Positions 13,094 to 21,971 of a stretch of DNA of 64,000 nt are shown here, one piece after another. The translations under genes were made by a program, and so were the position numbers. Position 1 is the stretch's first letter, and each line of letters opens with the position of its first letter. The notes beneath the pieces were generated by a model. It worked only from the letters and a program-made list of their open reading frames with translations. It ran no database searches and was not told where the DNA came from. Origin of the DNA: Oryzisolibacter propanilivorax (lineage in GTDB: Bacteria > Pseudomonadota > Gammaproteobacteria > Burkholderiales > Burkholderiaceae_C); NCBI RefSeq assembly GCF_900103645.1, contig NZ_FNHP01000009.1, positions 62,001-126,000 of the forward strand, in the 5' to 3' direction.

Positions 13094-13190
13094 CCATGTC
13101 TCCAGTGTGGTCGGGGCGCCCGGGATTGTGGGCTATATTTTCCCGTGCCCCTGCGGCGCCGCCGCCTTCACTGCCCCTTGCGAGACACCC

Positions 13191-13661
13191 ATGAAAGTCA
13201 GCGACATCCTGCGCCTGAAAGGCAACACCCTCTACACCGTGACGCCGGACGAGCGCCTAGCGCAGGCCGTGCAGACCATGGCCGAGAAGGACATCGGCTC
13301 GCTGGTGGTGATGGAATACGGCGAGCTGGTCGGCATGCTCACCTTCCGCGAGATCAACCAGGTGCTGGCCAAGAACGGCGGCAGCGTCGGCACGCTGCTG
13401 GTGCGCACCGCCATGGACGACGCGCCCGTCACCTGCACGCTGGAGACCGACATGGACGAGGTGCGCCGCATGATGCTGGGCTGCCATGCGCGCTACATGC
13501 CGGTGATGGAAAACCGCATGCTGATGGGCGTGGTCAGCTTCTACGACGTGGCCAAGGCGGTGGTGGACAGCCAGAACTTCGAGAACAAGCTGCTCAAGGC
13601 CTACATCCGCGACTGGCCGCAGGACGAAGCCGCGCCGCAGCAACAGGGCCAGCCCGGCTGA
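13191..13661 (+). CDS. CBS-domain protein
   Basis: 156 aa made almost entirely of one CBS pair (residues about 8-64 and 75-130). It begins MKVSDILRLKGNTLYTVTPDE. A Bateman module of this kind binds adenosyl nucleotides and usually acts as a stand-alone sensor; the partner is unknown. The frame is open 28 codons upstream, but the chosen ATG at 13191 follows a gap with no coding character and starts at the domain edge. It is divergent from metY and 95 bp upstream of aroC, so a transcription unit with aroC is possible. Confidence 0.88.
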   Translation: MKVSDILRLKGNTLYTVTPDERLAQAVQTMAEKDIGSLVVMEYGELVGMLTFREINQVLAKNGGSVGTLLVRTAMDDAPVTCTLETDMDEVRRMMLGCHARYMPVMENRMLMGVVSFYDVAKAVVDSQNFENKLLKAYIRDWPQDEAAPQQQGQPG

Positions 13662-13665
13662 GGAA

Positions 13666-13730
13666 ATTTCGGTCAAAACAGGCCCGGGCCGTGATGGGTA
13701 AATGGCCTGCAGCTATGCTTTTGATAGTGT
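13666..13730 (-). repeat. interspersed TAGCTGC repeat, copy 5
   Basis: Minus orientation: TATCAAAAGCATAGCTGCAG, GCCATTT core and a GGCCTGTTTTGACC tail. It fills most of the gap between the CBS gene and aroC, starting 5 bp after the CBS stop. Confidence 0.65.
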
Positions 13731-13756
13731 AGGGGCTGGGCGATAATGCCGCCCCT

Positions 13757-14854
13757 ATGAGCGGCAACACCATCGGCACCCTGTTTTGCGTCACCAACTT
13801 CGGTGAATCCCACGGCCCGGCCATCGGCTGCGTGATCGACGGCTGCCCGCCGGGCATGGAGCTGTCCGAGGCCGACATCCAGCACGACCTGGACCGCCGC
13901 CGCCCCGGCACAAGCCGCCACGTCACCCAGCGCCAGGAGCCCGACGCGGTGGAAATCCTCTCGGGCGTGTACCAGGGCCGCACTACCGGCACGCCGATCG
14001 CGCTCCTGATCCGCAACCAAGACCAGCGCAGTAAGGACTACGGCGAGATCGCCCAGCAGTTCCGCCCCGGCCATGCCGATTACACCTACTGGCACAAGTA
14101 CGGCCTGCGCGACCCGCGCGGCGGCGGGCGCTCGTCGGCGCGCCTGACGGCGCCCACGGTGGCCGCGGGCGCCGTGGCGCGCAAGTGGCTGGGCGAGAAG
14201 TTCGGCACGCAGATCCGGGCCTGCATGACGCAGTTGGGCGAGCTGACGCTCCCGTTCGAATCTTGGGAGCACGTGCCGCACAACCCGTTCTTCGCGCCGG
14301 TGGCCGACGTGCAGCAGTACGAGGCGTACATGGACACGCTGCGCAAGGCGGGCGACTCCTGCGGCGCGCGCCTGCGTGTGCAGGCCAGCGGCGTGCCGGT
14401 GGGGCTGGGCGAGCCTTTGTACGACCGGCTGGACGCAGACATCGCACACGCGCTGATGGGCCTGAACGCGGTCAAGGGCGTGGAGATCGGCGACGGTTTC
14501 GCCAGCGCGGCGCAGCGCGGCACGCTGCACGGCGACTCGCTCACGCCCGAAGGTTTCGCCAGCAACCACGCCGGCGGCATCCTGGGCGGCCTGAGCACGG
14601 GCCAGGACATCGAGGCGACCATCGCCATCAAGCCGACCAGCTCCATCATCAGCCCGCGCACGTCCATCGACGTGCAGGGCCGCCCGGTGGACGTGGTGAC
14701 CAAGGGCCGGCACGACCCGTGCGTCGGCATCCGCGCCGCGCCCATCGCCGAGGCGCTGCTGGCGCTGGTGCTGATGGACCATGCGTTGCGCCACCGCGCG
14801 CAGTGCGGCGACGTGCGCCAGGCCGTCCGCCCGATTCCCGCCAGCAACGCCTGA
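13757..14854 (+). CDS. aroC: chorismate synthase
   Basis: 365 aa. All three family signatures are present: [18 protein letters not shown] near the N-terminus, the arginine-rich GGRSSARLT block at about residue 116, and the C-terminal [16 protein letters not shown]. It uses reduced FMN to convert 5-enolpyruvylshikimate 3-phosphate to chorismate, the last common step to aromatic amino acids. The ATG at 13757 gives the standard [20 protein letters not shown] start. Downstream is a CCCTCTCCC hairpin repeat that could serve as terminator. Confidence 0.97.
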   Translation: MSGNTIGTLFCVTNFGESHGPAIGCVIDGCPPGMELSEADIQHDLDRRRPGTSRHVTQRQEPDAVEILSGVYQGRTTGTPIALLIRNQDQRSKDYGEIAQQFRPGHADYTYWHKYGLRDPRGGGRSSARLTAPTVAAGAVARKWLGEKFGTQIRACMTQLGELTLPFESWEHVPHNPFFAPVADVQQYEAYMDTLRKAGDSCGARLRVQASGVPVGLGEPLYDRLDADIAHALMGLNAVKGVEIGDGFASAAQRGTLHGDSLTPEGFASNHAGGILGGLSTGQDIEATIAIKPTSSIISPRTSIDVQGRPVDVVTKGRHDPCVGIRAAPIAEALLALVLMDHALRHRAQCGDVRQAVRPIPASNA

Positions 14855-14868
14855 GGGGTGCTCTTGCT

Positions 14869-14903
14869 CCCTCTCCCTGTGGGAGAGGGTCGCGGTGAGG
14901 GTG
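14869..14903 (+). repeat. CCCTCTCCC...GGTGAGGG hairpin repeat
   Basis: CCCTCTCCCTGTGGGAGAGG forms a 9-bp stem with a TGT loop, followed by GTCGCGGTGAGGGTGG. It lies 14 bp after the aroC stop. Confidence 0.6.
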
Positions 14904-14941
14904 GAATCCCTCTCTCAACGCTGTCGCATCACTCGGTTGTC

Positions 14942-15002
14942 AATAAAAAAAGGCGCCTGCCCATATGGAACAAGCGCCTTTAGCTATCAAAAATATAGCT
15001 TC
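14942..15002 (-). repeat. interspersed TAGCTGC repeat, copy 6
   Basis: Minus orientation: GATAGCTAAAGGCGCTTGTT, CCATATGGGC core and AGGCGCC followed by seven T. It directly follows the nrdR stop codon. The AAGGCGC/GGCGCCT arms plus the T-run would work as an intrinsic terminator for nrdR. Confidence 0.7.
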
Positions 15003-15452
15003 CTACTCTCCGACCTCATCTACCAGGGCGCGGAACTCGTCCACGTCCTCGAAGCTGCGGTACACACTGGCAAAGCGCACATAGGCCACCTTGTCCAGCT
15101 TCTTCAGCTCGCGCATCACCAGTTCGCCCAGCCGGCTGGACAGCACCTCGCGCTGGCCCAGTTGCAGCAGCTCTTCCTCGATACGCTCGATAGCGCTGTC
15201 GATCTGCACCGTGCTCACCGGACGCTTGCGCAGCGCCAGCTTGAACGAACCGAGCAGCTTGGCGCGGTCATATTCGACGCGCCGGCCGTCCTTCTTGGCG
15301 ATGGCCGGGAAGTTGACTTCCGGGCGCTCGTAGGTCGTGAAGCGCTTGTCGCACGCCGCGCAGCGGCGGCGGCGGCGCACCAGCGTGCCGTCCTCGGACA
15401 CCCGGGTCTCGGCGACCTGGGTGTCGGGATGGCTGCAGAAAGGGCACTTCAT
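15003..15452 (-). CDS. nrdR: transcriptional repressor NrdR
   Basis: 149 aa from the ATG at 15452. A zinc ribbon with CxxC pairs (KCPFCSH and [15 protein letters not shown]) precedes the ATP-cone domain, and the C-terminus [17 protein letters not shown] is diagnostic. NrdR binds NrdR boxes upstream of ribonucleotide reductase genes and responds to ATP/dATP. It lies 40 bp downstream of glyA on the same strand, the usual glyA-nrdR arrangement of beta-proteobacteria. Confidence 0.96.
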   Translation of the reverse strand: MKCPFCSHPDTQVAETRVSEDGTLVRRRRRCAACDKRFTTYERPEVNFPAIAKKDGRRVEYDRAKLLGSFKLALRKRPVSTVQIDSAIERIEEELLQLGQREVLSSRLGELVMRELKKLDKVAYVRFASVYRSFEDVDEFRALVDEVGE

Positions 15453-15492
15453 GGGGGCGGTGCGGTGGGCGGGCAGGTGCCCGCCTGAGACA

Positions 15493-16737
15493 TCAGCGGT
15501 AGACCGGGAAGCGGCTGGTGAGCGCGTGCACCTTGGCACGCACTGCGGCCAGGTGCGCCTCGTCGTGCGGGTTCTCCAGCACGTCGGCCAGCAGGTGGGC
15601 GGTCTGGCGCGTTTCCTCTTCCTTGAAGCCGCGTGTGGTGATCGCCGGGGTGCCGACGCGGATGCCGCTGGTCACCATGGGCTTTTCCGGGTCGTTCGGG
15701 ATGGCGTTCTTGTTGATGGTGATGTGGGCTTTGCCCAGGGCGGCCTCGGCCTCCTTGCCGGTGATGCCCTTGGCACGCAGGTCCACCAGCATGACGTGGC
15801 TTTCCGTGCGGCCGCTGACGATGCGCAGGCCGCGCTCGGTCAGCGTCTCCGCAAACATCTTGGCGTTCTTTGCGACCTGCTGCTGGTAGGTCTTGAACTC
15901 GGGCGACAGCGCCTCCTTGAAGGCCACGGCCTTGCCGGCGATGACGTGCTCCAACGGGCCGCCCTGCAGGCCGGGGAAGATGGCGCTGTTCAATGCCTTC
16001 TCGTGCTCCGCCTTCATCAGGATGATGCCGCCGCGCGGGCCGCGCAGGCTCTTGTGCGTGGTCGAGGTGACGACGTCGGCGTGCGGCACCGGGTTCGGGT
16101 ACTCGCCGGCCACGACCAGGCCGGCGTAGTGCGCGATGTCCACCCAGAAGATGGCGCCGACTTCCCTGGCGATTCTTGCGAAGCGCTCGAAGTCGATGCG
16201 CAGCGCATAGGCCGAGGCACCGGCGATGATGATGCGCGGCTTGTGCTCGCGCGCCTTGGCTTCCAGGGCGTCGTAGTCGATCTCTTCCTGCGCGTTCAGG
16301 CCGTAGGAGACGACGTTGAACCACTTGCCGCTCATGTTCAGCGGCATGCCGTGCGTCAGGTGGCCGCCCTCGGCCAGGCTCATGCCCAAAATCGTGTCGC
16401 CGGGCTTGGCGAAGGCCATCAGCACGGCCTGGTTGGCCTGCGAGCCCGAGTTGGGCTGGACATTGGCGGCCTCGGCGCCGAACAGCTGCTTCACGCGATC
16501 GATGGCCAACTGCTCGATCACGTCCACGTTCTCGCAGCCACCGTAGTAGCGGCGGCCGGGGTAGCCCTCGGCGTACTTGTTGGTCAGCTGCGAGCCCTGC
16601 GCGGCCATCACGGCGGGCGAGGCGTAATTCTCGCTGGCGATCAGCTCGATGTGTTCTTCCTGGCGGCGGTCTTCGGCCTGGATGGCGGCCCACACCTCGG
16701 GATCGGTTTGTTCGACAAGGATATTGCGTTGGTACAT
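15493..16737 (-). CDS. glyA: serine hydroxymethyltransferase
   Basis: 414 aa from the ATG at 16737. It has the typical start ([14 protein letters not shown]-like [15 protein letters not shown]), the PLP lysine in [14 protein letters not shown], and [17 protein letters not shown]. It interconverts serine and glycine with tetrahydrofolate and is the main one-carbon source. A 236-bp gap separates it from the upstream transglycosylase gene. On the minus strand that gap contains GC-rich inverted repeats (for example GCAGGGC/GCCCTGC), so a folded leader is possible, but no known riboswitch was recognised. Confidence 0.97.
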   Translation of the reverse strand: MYQRNILVEQTDPEVWAAIQAEDRRQEEHIELIASENYASPAVMAAQGSQLTNKYAEGYPGRRYYGGCENVDVIEQLAIDRVKQLFGAEAANVQPNSGSQANQAVLMAFAKPGDTILGMSLAEGGHLTHGMPLNMSGKWFNVVSYGLNAQEEIDYDALEAKAREHKPRIIIAGASAYALRIDFERFARIAREVGAIFWVDIAHYAGLVVAGEYPNPVPHADVVTSTTHKSLRGPRGGIILMKAEHEKALNSAIFPGLQGGPLEHVIAGKAVAFKEALSPEFKTYQQQVAKNAKMFAETLTERGLRIVSGRTESHVMLVDLRAKGITGKEAEAALGKAHITINKNAIPNDPEKPMVTSGIRVGTPAITTRGFKEEETRQTAHLLADVLENPHDEAHLAAVRAKVHALTSRFPVYR

Positions 16738-16973
16738 GATGGCGTTGCGGTGAACGTGTGTCCCCTGAAGAGCCAAGGGGTGCCCAGGCGAACGACGGAT
16801 CGCGGCAGGGCATCACTTTCCATGCCTGCGCGGTACGCTTCCCAGTGGTTGGCAGGGCCTGCTGCCCTGCGAGGATTCCACGTCAGCGGCAGCAGCCCTG
16901 CAAAGGGCGCCGCGCCTATCGCCAGTCGCGTACCGTTCGAGTGTAGCCGAGCGAAAGTGCAGCCGGCACGCGT

Positions 16974-17867
16974 TCAGGCGCCGGCCAGCATCGCCACCTT
17001 GTCGGCGGTAGGGGGCAGCGCGGCCGAAGGCGTAGCCGGAGCCGCATCGGCCGGGGCCTTGGTGGACAGTACCGGCTTGGCCGGAGCGGGCGCCGGGCTG
17101 GCGGCACGGCCGCCCGCCACTTGGCGCAGGCGGAAGTGCTCGGCCAGCACCTTGGCGGCATAGCCCCCGTCGTGCGGCAGGTTGGCAGCGCCCACGTAGT
17201 AGCGCAGGCCGCCTTCCAGCGAGCCGGCGCGCGAGATGCACTCCTGTAGCACCTGCACGCCGACACGCAGGTTGGTCAGCGGGTTGAAGGCGGCCAGGTG
17301 TCCGCCGACGTCTTCATATTTGTCGGTGTGTACGCGTGTCATGACCTGCATCAGGCCCTGGGCGCCCACCGAGCTCTGCGCGAACGGATTGAAGCTGGAC
17401 TCGATGGCGACGATGGCCAGGATCAGCGTCGGGTCCAGCTTGGCGCTGCGGCCCAGTTCATAGGCCTCGGTCACGAGCGCCGCCACGGGTTCCGGCGCCA
17501 CGCGGTACTTCTTGCTCAGCCAGTAGGCGACGGCGGCCTGCTCGCGCGGCAGCTGCTGGGGGTTGATGGCGATGGGGCGCGGCGTTGCTGCAGCAGGGCG
17601 CGGTGTTGCCGGAGCGCTGACCGGCTGCGTCGCCACCTCTGCGGCCTGCGCTGTTTTCGTGTTCACCGGCTGGCGCGACTGCAGCCAGCCACGTAGCTGC
17701 TCCTCGCCGCTGTGGCGCAGGTCGGGACGCGCGGTCAGGGCGATGGCCACAAACGCCACGGCCAGGCCAAGCAGGGCGAAACTGCTGTGGGTGACGACGA
17801 CCAGGCCGTTGACGATGTTGGCCGCAAAGGTGCGTACGCTGGCGACCACTGATCCAGACGCTGTCAT
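16974..17867 (-). CDS. membrane-anchored lytic transglycosylase (SLT domain)
   Basis: 297 aa from the ATG at 17867; earlier in-frame starts to 18074 lack coding character. One transmembrane segment near residues 28-47 (FALLGLAVAFVAIALTA) is followed by an Ala/Pro linker. The SLT domain then has the catalytic Glu in AIVAIESSFNPFAQSSVGAQGLMQVM and the YYVGAANL block near the end. It would cleave peptidoglycan glycan strands with formation of 1,6-anhydro ends in the periplasm. The C-terminus is another Ala/Pro-rich tail of about 60 residues. Confidence 0.87.
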   Translation of the reverse strand: MTASGSVVASVRTFAANIVNGLVVVTHSSFALLGLAVAFVAIALTARPDLRHSGEEQLRGWLQSRQPVNTKTAQAAEVATQPVSAPATPRPAAATPRPIAINPQQLPREQAAVAYWLSKKYRVAPEPVAALVTEAYELGRSAKLDPTLILAIVAIESSFNPFAQSSVGAQGLMQVMTRVHTDKYEDVGGHLAAFNPLTNLRVGVQVLQECISRAGSLEGGLRYYVGAANLPHDGGYAAKVLAEHFRLRQVAGGRAASPAPAPAKPVLSTKAPADAAPATPSAALPPTADKVAMLAGA

Positions 17868-18218
17868 AGCTCGTCCTTTCTCCAGACAAAAACGAGCCCC
17901 CGCAATGCGGTGCGCCGCATCAGATCGGCACTTGCAAGGGACTCTATATATGAGCCGGGCGTGCTCGCCCGGATTGGGTTGCCATATGGGTCCGTGCCGT
18001 GCGCGCGGCGCAACGGAAACTTGCGGACCCTCGAAGCCGGAATCGGCGGGGCTAGGGGTATGTACTGGGTACAAATGGAATCGGCGGATTCTAGGAGAGC
18101 CCTAAATTCATGGTCAATACTGATGTTTCTTTTTTTGATACAAAAAAGTTATATTCAAGCTGTTCGAAGATCCAGAAAACCCTTCTGAAGGATGTTCGTG
18201 AAGCTGTTTTCCCTGGGG

Positions 18219-18519
18219 CCCAAAGCAATGACAGCGGTAGATGCAAGGTGCGTGCATCACATGTGTCATTGCGCAACACTATTGCCTATCGCCCAGAAGC
18301 TTTGATAGTCTTGAATCGTCCGGCATCGGCCGGGCATGAAGCCTCGCAAGGCGGCAGTCATCAAGACCCTGCCTGGTGCGGCAACCCATGGAGGCAATCC
18401 CTTGTCTCCTGCTCCTGGGGACCAGACTCTCCCTTGGTGCAAGAAGCGATGGCATATGGACTGTCTGGTCCGCCATCGGACCCGGTGGCGGCATTCGCGC
18501 CACCGGGTTTCTTTTTTTC
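18219..18519 (+). ncRNA. candidate structured noncoding RNA with intrinsic terminator
   Basis: A dense set of pairings lies on the plus strand. GCAATGACA (18225-18233) pairs with TGTCATTGC (18264-18272) and encloses GATGCA/TGCATC (18240-18245/18253-18258). CCGG/CCGG and GCCT/AGGC small stems follow near 18,320-18,350. GGACCAGAC (18419-18427) is the exact inverse of GTCTGGTCC (18463-18471), while the latter also lies in a local hairpin GATGGC...GCCATC (18448-18477), giving mutually exclusive folds. A strong terminator closes the unit. It could be a free sRNA or a leader attenuator of the DUF349 gene 270 bp downstream. No known family was recognised. Confidence 0.4.
18480..18519 (+). terminator. 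strong intrinsic terminator
   Basis: An 11-bp stem ACCCGGTGGCG/CGCCACCGGGT with a 7-base loop is followed by TTCTTTTTTTC. It ends the candidate RNA upstream of the DUF349 gene. Confidence 0.85.
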
Positions 18520-18785
18520 AGGCTTGCCGGGCAGATGGGCCGTCGGAAATGCCAGGGCTATCGGTTCGCATGCAGCAGGTCGCTGGCGCACCATGAGTGG
18601 GGCAGGGCAGGTCTTTCGGCTGCAGGCGGGTGGGTCTTTTGATGCAAGTCCCCTCAGGCTTGGCAGAGGTCTGAAGGCATCCATGGCAAACCGGGCCAAA
18701 ATAGCGACCTGCAAGGCGCCATCAGCGCCTTGGCGCGTGCTGCGCAGCCCAGGTCGCTGTTTGGCATCCCTTCACCGCGAGCACC

Positions 18786-21482
18786 ATGTTTTCTTTTTCT
18801 TCCCGCAGCAAAATGTCCGACGTTCCCGAAACCCCTCAACCTCAGGCCAAGACCAGCGAGCCCCATCCTCTGGATGCGGTGACCGGGGGGGCTTTTTCTG
18901 CCGCTACCTCGAGCGAGCGCGCGGCGCGGGTACGTGAATGGCTGGCCACCCAGCCGACGCCCGAGCGGCTGCAGGAGGTCTTCAAGGAACTCAGCGCACG
19001 CGACAAGGGCGCTGCCCGTGCCGTGCGCGAACGCCTGGACGAAATGCGTCGTGCGCAGGCACAGGAGGCCATCGCGGCGGACTGGGCGGCCAAGGCCGAG
19101 GCGCTGCTGGCAGCGCCCCGGTTGAACATTGCCGACGCCATGGCCTGGCAGCGCGACGCCGCGCGCGCCGGTGCACCACTGTCGCGCGAGCCGTTGTCGC
19201 AGCTGAAGACGCAGCTGGCCGAGCGCGTCAAGACCATTGAGGATCTGCAGCATCGCGTGCAGGTGCAGCGCGAGGCAGCAGTGCTGCTGGCGCAGCGCAT
19301 CGAGGTGCTGTCCACCAAGCCATGGAAGGATGCGCAGGCGGCGCTGGCGTTGCTGAGCGCCGATGTCGAGCGCTGGCAGGCGCAGGCGCAGGAGCTCTCG
19401 GGCGATGCTTCGTGGCCCAGTGTCGAGCCGCGCTTCCCGACGCAGCTGGACGCTTCGCGCAGTCAGCTGCTGGTGGTCTGGGAGGCTTTCCAGTCCGCAG
19501 TCCAGCAGACCGTGGCGGCTGCCGCCGATCCGCAAGCCGCGTTGCCGCCAGTGCCCGTGTGGGCCGACGAGCTGCGGCAAGCGCGTGGCTTGCCCACCGA
19601 GGCAGAGAAGGCAGCTACGGCTCGTGGTCCGGCTGCGGCCGTCCCCGCCGTGCGCACCAAGGCCGATCCAGCGCAGCTGGAGGCGGCGCAGCAGGCAGTT
19701 GGCGAGGCGCTGGCCAAGCTGCAGGAGGCCACGGCGCAAGGTCAGGGCAAGGCCAGCACCGGTGCCGCAACCGCATTGCGCGCGGTGCTCAAGGTGCATG
19801 GCAAGCTGATCGATGGCGATCTGGAACAGAAGGTGCATGCAGCGCTGGTGGCAGCGGGCGAGCTGGAGGGCTGGCAGCGCTGGAGCGCCGACCAGGTGCG
19901 CGAGGAGCTGGTGGCCAAGGCCGAAGCGTTGAACCAGCGTCCGGAAGGCCAGGCGCTGGGTGGACGCAAGCTGCAGGAAACCCTGCGCCAGCTGCGTGAA
20001 CAGTGGAAGCGCGCCGATCAGGGCGCACCGGCCAACCATGCCCTGTGGAAGCGCTTCGACGAGGCATGCAATCAGGCGCACAAGGCGGTGGAGGCATGGC
20101 TGGAAAAGGTGCGCGCCGAAAGCGCCCAGCACCGTTCCCAGCGTCAGGCACTGATCGACGAGGTCAAGGCCTGGGCTGCGCAGCAGGATGCTTTGGGTAC
20201 GCCAGACTGGAAGGCCGCCAGCCGTGTGCTGCACCAGTTCGGCGAGCGCTGGCGCGCCAGCGGGCATGTCAGCGAAAAGGTGTTTGCGGAGCTGCAACCG
20301 CTGTGGAAGCAGGCGTTGTCCGAGGCTGGCGCACCGCTGGCGGCGGCGCAAAAGGCGAGCCTGGCTCAGCGGCACGCCATGATCGAAGAGGCGGCCGTGC
20401 TGGGCGCTGCTCCCCAGTTGCGTATCGACGCCGTGAAGGCACTGCAGCAGCGCTGGCAGGTCGAGGCGCAGGCAGTACCGCTGGATCGGCGCCAGGAACA
20501 GAAGCTATGGGATGCATTCCGCAAGCCCATCGACGATGCCTTTGCGCGCAAGAGCGCCGCGCGCGAGCGCGAGGCCGGCCAGCTGGGCGAACGCGACCGG
20601 GCCGTGCTGCAGGCCTCCAAGGCGCTGGAAGCGGCCAATGCCGCAGGCGATGCGCAGCAGATTCGCACGGCCATGGCGGCACTGGAGGCAGCTTTGCGCG
20701 AGCAGCCGGCAGCTGGCGCGCCCACCGAAGTGCCGGCAGCCACCGAGTCAGCGCCGGCGCAGCAGGATCAGTCCGAGGTGGCGCAGGAGCCTGCGGCCGA
20801 AGCTGCAGCAAAACCCAGTGTGCCTGCCGCGCAGCCGCGTGCAGTGGTGGCGGTCCGAGGCGACGACCGCCCTGGTGCGCGCAAGCCGGCCACGGAGGCG
20901 CCCGATCCTCGTGGTGGACGTTTCGGCGAGCGGCGTGACCGTGATGGCCAGCGCAAGCCGCGAAGCGATGATTCCTGGGGGCGCGCTGGCCGCGACCGCC
21001 ATGCCGATGCTGGTCCAAGGGCGCCGCGCCTGGGCGATACCGCGTTCCGTGCGCAGCGCGACGCGCTGGATCAGGCCCAGGTCACCTTGCGCAAGCTGGC
21101 GGCGCAGGCCCATGGCGAGGCACTCACCCAGCTCGTGGCCGCCTGGAAGGCGCGCGATGCAGCGCAAATGCCCAGCGCGCAGGAGTTGGGCGGCCGGGTG
21201 ACGGGTACCGGCCGTGCTGCCTGGACGCAGGCGTTGTCGTCGCCGGCGGCAGGCGACGCATCGGAAGCCTTGTTGCGCCTGGAGATCGCTGCCGATGTGC
21301 CCACGCCGGCCGAGCAGATTGCCGCACGGCGTGCATTACAGCTGCAAATGCTGACCCGCCGCAATGACCCTGCACCGGCCCAGACCTGGGAGCAGGACGC
21401 GGCGCGCGTGCTTGCCGCTCCTGCGGATGAAGGGCAATCGCGCCGCCTGCAGAACGCATTGAAGGCGTTGATGCGCAGGTAA
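18786..21482 (+). CDS. DUF349 domain-containing protein
   Basis: 898 aa, extremely rich in Ala, Gln, Glu and Arg with long helical stretches. Several DUF349-like units are visible (WKxA...L..RWxxxG and LWxxFxxxxDxxFA patterns, e.g. LWKRFDEACNQAHKAVEAW and LWDAFRKPIDDAFARKSA at about residues 418-440 and 572-595). Residues 640-740 form a low-complexity Ala/Pro/Arg linker. It is found widely in beta-proteobacteria, and no activity is established. It may scaffold or bind nucleic acid, but that is a guess. An alternative start is the ATG ten codons in (MSDVPETPQ). Confidence 0.8.
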   Translation: MFSFSSRSKMSDVPETPQPQAKTSEPHPLDAVTGGAFSAATSSERAARVREWLATQPTPERLQEVFKELSARDKGAARAVRERLDEMRRAQAQEAIAADWAAKAEALLAAPRLNIADAMAWQRDAARAGAPLSREPLSQLKTQLAERVKTIEDLQHRVQVQREAAVLLAQRIEVLSTKPWKDAQAALALLSADVERWQAQAQELSGDASWPSVEPRFPTQLDASRSQLLVVWEAFQSAVQQTVAAAADPQAALPPVPVWADELRQARGLPTEAEKAATARGPAAAVPAVRTKADPAQLEAAQQAVGEALAKLQEATAQGQGKASTGAATALRAVLKVHGKLIDGDLEQKVHAALVAAGELEGWQRWSADQVREELVAKAEALNQRPEGQALGGRKLQETLRQLREQWKRADQGAPANHALWKRFDEACNQAHKAVEAWLEKVRAESAQHRSQRQALIDEVKAWAAQQDALGTPDWKAASRVLHQFGERWRASGHVSEKVFAELQPLWKQALSEAGAPLAAAQKASLAQRHAMIEEAAVLGAAPQLRIDAVKALQQRWQVEAQAVPLDRRQEQKLWDAFRKPIDDAFARKSAAREREAGQLGERDRAVLQASKALEAANAAGDAQQIRTAMAALEAALREQPAAGAPTEVPAATESAPAQQDQSEVAQEPAAEAAAKPSVPAAQPRAVVAVRGDDRPGARKPATEAPDPRGGRFGERRDRDGQRKPRSDDSWGRAGRDRHADAGPRAPRLGDTAFRAQRDALDQAQVTLRKLAAQAHGEALTQLVAAWKARDAAQMPSAQELGGRVTGTGRAAWTQALSSPAAGDASEALLRLEIAADVPTPAEQIAARRALQLQMLTRRNDPAPAQTWEQDAARVLAAPADEGQSRRLQNALKALMRR

Positions 21483-21570
21483 TGCCCCGCGAAGCCACGG
21501 GCCGTGGTGACCGGCCCGTGGTCATGGTGCCAACGGAGCAACCCAGACAGGGAGCGGCAGGCAAAAGCAA

Positions 21571-21602
21571 AAAAGCCGCTGATGCGAACATCAGCGGCTT
21601 TT
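21571..21602. terminator. bidirectional terminator between the DUF349 gene and tRNA-Leu
   Basis: AAAAGCCGCTGATG/CATCAGCGGCTTTT, a perfect 14-bp stem with a CGAA loop and A/T flanks on both sides. It can end both the plus-strand DUF349 transcript and the minus-strand tRNA transcript. Confidence 0.85.
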
Positions 21603-21610
21603 GCTTGTCT

Positions 21611-21695
<85 letters not shown>

Positions 21696-21806
21696 ATTTC
21701 AGGGAAGCTACGATTGTAGGGGATAAATTTCGTCGTTTTGGAAAGTTTCGAAAAAACTTTCAGCAATTCCAGCGACGTATCACCCATTCATCACGGCTCT
21801 CACAAA

Positions 21807-21834
21807 AAAGCCGCTTTCAGATGAAAGCGGCTTT
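21807..21834. terminator. terminator between the two tRNA-Leu genes
   Basis: AAAGCCGCTTTC/GAAAGCGGCTTT, a perfect 12-bp stem with loop AGAT, bordered by an A-run that reads as a U-run on the minus strand. Each tRNA copy therefore seems to have its own terminator. Confidence 0.8.
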
Positions 21835-21868
21835 CGTGCGCACGACCCCGTTGGGATGTCGTTAAACT

Positions 21869-21953
<85 letters not shown>

Positions 21954-21971
21954 ATTTCAGGAAAGACAAGA

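Larger units (their letters stand above)
17868..18785. other. intergenic region, 0.9 kb, with AT-rich patch and possible structured RNA
   Basis: No convincing gene. The first part is the promoter side of the transglycosylase gene. Positions about 18,100-18,200 are much more AT-rich than the surroundings (runs of T and A near 18,127-18,148), which suggests promoter or transferred DNA. Positions 18,219-18,519 hold several inverted repeats and a strong terminator, listed separately. 18,520-18,785 leads into the DUF349 gene. An open frame spanning 18,110-18,937 was rejected because it runs through the terminator. Confidence 0.6.

Noticed and set aside
13107-13190. 28-codon N-terminal extension of the CBS protein
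   Set aside because: It would place the start in the promoter region; the domain begins right after the ATG at 13191.
16738-16973. glycine or folate riboswitch upstream of glyA
   Set aside because: The gap has inverted repeats, but none of the known riboswitch core sequences could be recognised by eye.
18110-18937. 275-codon plus-strand frame before the DUF349 gene
   Set aside because: It runs through a strong intrinsic terminator and several RNA-like hairpins and overlaps the DUF349 start in another frame; no family features.
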